In this document: positions 60,433 to 64,000 of the stretch, piece after piece | Layout of the letters: every line of letters begins with the position of its first letter | Numbering within the stretch: position 1 is the stretch's first letter | Origin: Diprion similis | Taxonomy: Eukaryota; Arthropoda; Insecta; Hymenoptera; Diprionidae | NCBI RefSeq assembly: GCF_021155765.1 | Contig: NC_060110.1 | Coordinates: forward strand, 11,593,501-11,657,500 | Reading direction: 5' to 3' | Length of the DNA: 64,000 nt | Made by a program: the position numbers and the translations under genes | Notes under the pieces: generated by a model | The model's database searches: none | Seen by the model: only the letters and a program-made list of their open reading frames with translations | What the model was told of the DNA's origin: nothing

Positions 60433-62400
60433 TTGGTTAACATGTTCTCAGACATATTAATAATCACTACTTGTAATGTTTCGTTTCATTGGGCCAGTTA
60501 CAGACATACGCGAATTTGAATTCTATTTCTACTAGGTAATTGAATTTGTGATGCTGAAAGCAAATGCTGCATACCAAAGAAGATATTGAATTAAATGCAT
60601 TGCAAGTTATAGCATACAGCAGAAATGGTGTCCTTGTAAATTGACTATTAATCACGTAAATTAATACATCGATGGTCAGTAAAACGTAAAATCCTGTTAT
60701 CCGATTTATTATATTTTGACGAGAGTGTCATTGATGATGTGCATTTTACTTGTTTTCTGTGCATCTGAATTACCAGTATTTATCTTCTATTCAGAGTTTT
60801 GATTTTGGACATACTATCCCTGCTGAAAAGCTACGAATTGCATTCTATTTCAATCTGAATTTTCTTTATTATCCGGGATGCATTATACGCCACAAGTGAT
60901 TTGCTTACAAGCTCTCACCAGCTTAGCCTGTAATTAATTGTATCTCTGATAAATTTTGAACTTGAAGTCATATATTTATGACAAAGTATGCTCACGTGAA
61001 TCTATCATGAGGTTAATGTCAAGGCAACGAAATAAACGCATGAAATTCAGTTACTTGAACTACCGATTGAAAGTAGAGGGGATGGTAGTTGAAAAGTAAA
61101 TTACTACTCGAAGTAATTTTTACGCTTGTTTTTTTCACACTCGTAAATCTTTACTGGCTTCAATGGCTGATTTTCTTTTTGATGTAGATCAACTTCCTTA
61201 ACGTTCTAAACTTGATGACATGATCTGTCAATGTTTCACGATATTATTGCATCGGTTGATGCAGAATAATCCGATATGCATACTCTATTGATATTTGTGC
61301 TTGGCTATTGGTAAGAAGAGGTAAAAATGTGGTCTATACATAGTCCCCATCTTTTAAATTTTCCCTAATGTTATTCTTGATAACGTTATTTCACGACTAG
61401 TAAAGTTTCACTTGGAGCTGATTACTTTTGCGTATGCTCTGGGAACTTATCGATTTCAATTTGATTGCAGTTAACGATTATTGTTTTAAGATCAAATTGT
61501 TCTAAAGATGTGGATACATGTATATTGATATCAGAGAATGTTTACAACTTTAGTACTACCTCGAATTATTTTATTACATTAATAATATTCACACAAAAGG
61601 CTAATAGATTCATAAACTAAAGCAAGTAATCGATGGCCATGCTGATAAGTTACTAATTTTGAGGCTATTACATTTAGACTGATTCCATGCATTACAAAAT
61701 GAAAACCTACGTGTATGATTAACATTAGAAATTTGCATGATTTAAGATTCTTGAGTTTTGGGAAAAGTTTGAGAAAATGTCTAGTTTAAATCAATAATTG
61801 TACAGTTTCGTGACTTGAGACAATATTTCGCATACCTTCGATGCTAGAACAATTTTACATGTATGGATAATGGGTAAAATGAATATATTGAATAGCCATT
61901 TTTAAAAATAACTTTTTTACTATCTCATTTTTCAAGACTACTTAGCGAATAAACATATCTTTAAAAGTTAGTATCAGTAGTAATGTAAGTTTGGAAACTA
62001 AATTGGTTAGAATGATGTAAGATTTTGAATCTTTCATTATATACTCATAGGTTTTTTACTCACCGATTTTTGTTTTTTTTTGATATATTAAAAGCCTGAT
62101 AATACTTGATTTGGCAAATATTTTTTTAAGATCTTATCCACCTAGCCCCTTCCACTCCGATTTTTTTCGCCTGCGTGAGATAAAATTAGGTAATAATGTT
62201 TAACATTGCAGTATGTGCGTACCTTCGATATCATTAGTTGAAAAAATGTGTGGGTCCAACTCGGATGAACTTCCATTGATAAATTGTTGAAACACGTTGA
62301 TGAATTCAAACAATTCTTAATATGGAATTGGGATGAAATTAAATCGGACCATTAGCGTAACCGAGAATTATTTGAATAAAACATGCAATTAATAAATTTA
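60433..62400. other. 3' UTR and intergenic DNA
   Basis: AT-rich sequence with no coding evidence on either strand. The left 0.6 kb, up to AATAAA at 61031-61036, probably belongs to the C1orf198 homologue. The rest shows nothing I can name. Confidence 0.5.
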
Positions 62401-63294
62401 ATTTTTATTACAAATGTGGCAAATAGCATTCTTCAATTTTCATACATTCACACAATATTTTTACAATAACATAATCTCTTTTACGCAGTATTTACAAAAC
62501 AATTATTATAATTTACATTCACTAAAACATTGTTGAAATTCATTTCATAGCTATATTACATAATAAAATCTATAAAATCAGTCTGGCAGTTTGGACAATG
62601 TTTTTTTTTTATATATTGTTTAAAAACGCTGTTATGGCTAGGATTGCAACAATGCTTGTTTCCACATTCTTGCACGACTTTGAGAATTTACCGTAATTCT
62701 CAGCGGCGAGTATTTTATATTCAGAATAGACTTGATATACAATTGAAACTGAGCCATTGTGAGAAAAGTACTAAATTGAATCATCTTGTTCATTTTACAA
62801 GTTTCCATTAATCAAACCACTGATGTGGGTCATTCATAAGTCGATTCTTTCGTCGGTTAATATCAAGAACTACATACAAATTTTCCGGCATATTGACTGA
62901 ACTCGCATTACTGCATTTCTTACAATAGCTCTTTTTAATAGTTCATTCTCCAATCAATATTCACACGTTCTTAAACAAATTATACACCCTGATACAAGGT
63001 GATGAAAATCATATACCTATAAGATTTTTTACATGCTATTTCGTCTTAAAACTAATATATTCAATTCTCTTCATTTAAGAGTCCTATGGAACATTGTATG
63101 GCAAGATGTTTATAGCTTTACAGTATCACACAACTGTCATTGGTATTATAAACATGAGTTTACATAGTGCACCATTAGTTATCACTTTGAAATCAATTCA
63201 ATCGAGATATGCTTCTATTTCGTTATTTTCAGCAGTGCTATAATACGTTCTCTTCAATTACCCTACTTTTCTCTTTATGTGCAAGTAATGGCTG

Positions 63295-63326
<32 letters not shown>

Positions 63327-63450
63327 AATCTTTAAATTATTCACATCATTAAAATAATCGCTAAAACTGAGCCACTCTTCTATATAAATAAATTTCACCG
63401 CAAGTAATTTACTTTTTAAAATTATCAAAGATTTACATAATTTCTTTGCA
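62401..63450 (-). other. probable 3' UTR of the dachsous-like gene
   Basis: Following the minus-strand stop at 63451 are about 1 kb of AT-rich, frame-poor sequence and a minus-strand AATAAA at 62409-62404. It includes a run of about 26 T (A on the coding strand) at 63295-63320. Confidence 0.4.
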
Positions 63451-64000
63451 CTAGACATACTCCTCGGAAGGTTTGGGTATACTAGCTGGCAATCTGAGCG
63501 TACTGGGTACTCGATTGGCACTGTCTGGCAATTCAGCAATGTCTATAAAAACGCCGACTAAACTCTCAAAGTTAGGTCCCCAATTTAATAAATAATCCCA
63601 GCTCAATGCCGTGTTGGCCGATGGTGAGCCATTGTTAGCTGGCCTGTACAAACCACCCATATGTGTCGATAGGTCATCGTCCGACGCCACTAATGTACTA
63701 AGAGAGCCTCTGAACGAACTATCGAATCCGTCGTAATTGACGTTCGGTGGTAGTGGAGGTTTAGAAGATTGCGACGACTCGGCAGTCCTTGATGGCACTT
63801 CTTCGTCATCTGGCTTGCTGAATAAATTATCCGATCTTTTATCACCCACTAACGAGTTATTGTCATATTCAATTTCGGAACAAGTGAAACTGTCATTTCC
63901 ACTTTCGTCCGTAGTTGTCGAATTACGCCGTTCCAGTCGCTCTGGCGGGGGCGTGTGTCTTCTGTGAAGATGTAAAGGGCCGTGGGTAGGCGGGCCTCTT
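63451..64000 (-). CDS. C-terminal end of a dachsous-like protocadherin (partial)
   Basis: The last 182 residues of a minus-strand gene that continues beyond the window. The sequence is an intracellular tail: a basic histidine/proline start (RGPPTHGPLHLHRRHTPPPE), then NDSFTCSEIEYDNNS, a serine/acidic middle, and a conserved block WDYLLNWGPNFESLVGVFID followed by IAELPD, ending SEEYV and TAG. The FTCSE.EYDN block and the WDYLLNWGP...VFIDIAELPD block recall dachsous (DCHS1/2) tails. Family knowledge: dachsous is the atypical cadherin that pairs with Fat in planar polarity and Hippo signalling. I cannot see cadherin repeats here, so another large protocadherin is possible. Confidence 0.6.
   Translation of the reverse strand, partial: RGPPTHGPLHLHRRHTPPPERLERRNSTTTDESGNDSFTCSEIEYDNNSLVGDKRSDNLFSKPDDEEVPSRTAESSQSSKPPLPPNVNYDGFDSSFRGSLSTLVASDDDLSTHMGGLYRPANNGSPSANTALSWDYLLNWGPNFESLVGVFIDIAELPDSANRVPSTLRLPASIPKPSEEYV

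Overview
The window looks like AT-rich insect nuclear DNA, most likely from a hymenopteran. The evidence is split genes with short GT-AG introns, insect-type gene families (MADF/BESS, a dachsous-like cadherin tail), TA and GA microsatellites, small palindromic repeats and a short TTAGG-type motif. There are no operons, CRISPR arrays, rRNA genes or prokaryotic features, and no tRNA or virus gene was recognised. I rebuilt exon structures by hand, checking GT/AG sites and codon phase at each junction. Unless stated, the products are inferred from remembered family sequence features, not from a search.

Left part (1-6.2 kb): PNO1/Dim2, a KH-domain ribosome assembly factor, on + (2896-3805), converges on EIPR1/TSSC1, a WD40 factor for endosomal tethering, on - (4351-6185). 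From 6.2 to 25.7 kb lies a FAM110-family centrosome/spindle gene on +. It has a distant 5' leader exon with a TATA-like box near 6.85 kb, an intron of about 12 kb holding repeats and one orphan first-exon candidate, and seven coding exons (19083-25704). From 25.7 to 31.5 kb there is AT-rich sequence with a 440-bp palindromic element.

Middle (31.5-37.7 kb): a multi-C2H2 zinc-finger gene on - (possibly MEP-1) and a MADF/BESS regulator on + share a head-to-head promoter of about 0.5 kb with four GTTTAC motifs. From 37.7 to 46.8 kb there is a gene-poor stretch with one doubtful small ORF.

Right part: an unrecognised seven-exon gene on - (46831-52900) carries a PAM2-like motif and an 11-residue repeat whose two DNA copies differ only at synonymous sites. 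Dysbindin (BLOC-1) follows on + (54511-56052), then an isolated spliced leader exon near 56.8-57.4 kb, a C1orf198 homologue on + (59400-60432), and at the edge the 3' end of a dachsous-like cadherin on - (63451-64000).

The genes do not form one pathway. EIPR1 and dysbindin both serve endosomal/lysosomal trafficking, and the zinc-finger and MADF genes are probable chromatin or transcription factors, but they are simply neighbours. The best candidate for something undescribed is the PAM2-bearing gene at 46.8-52.9 kb.
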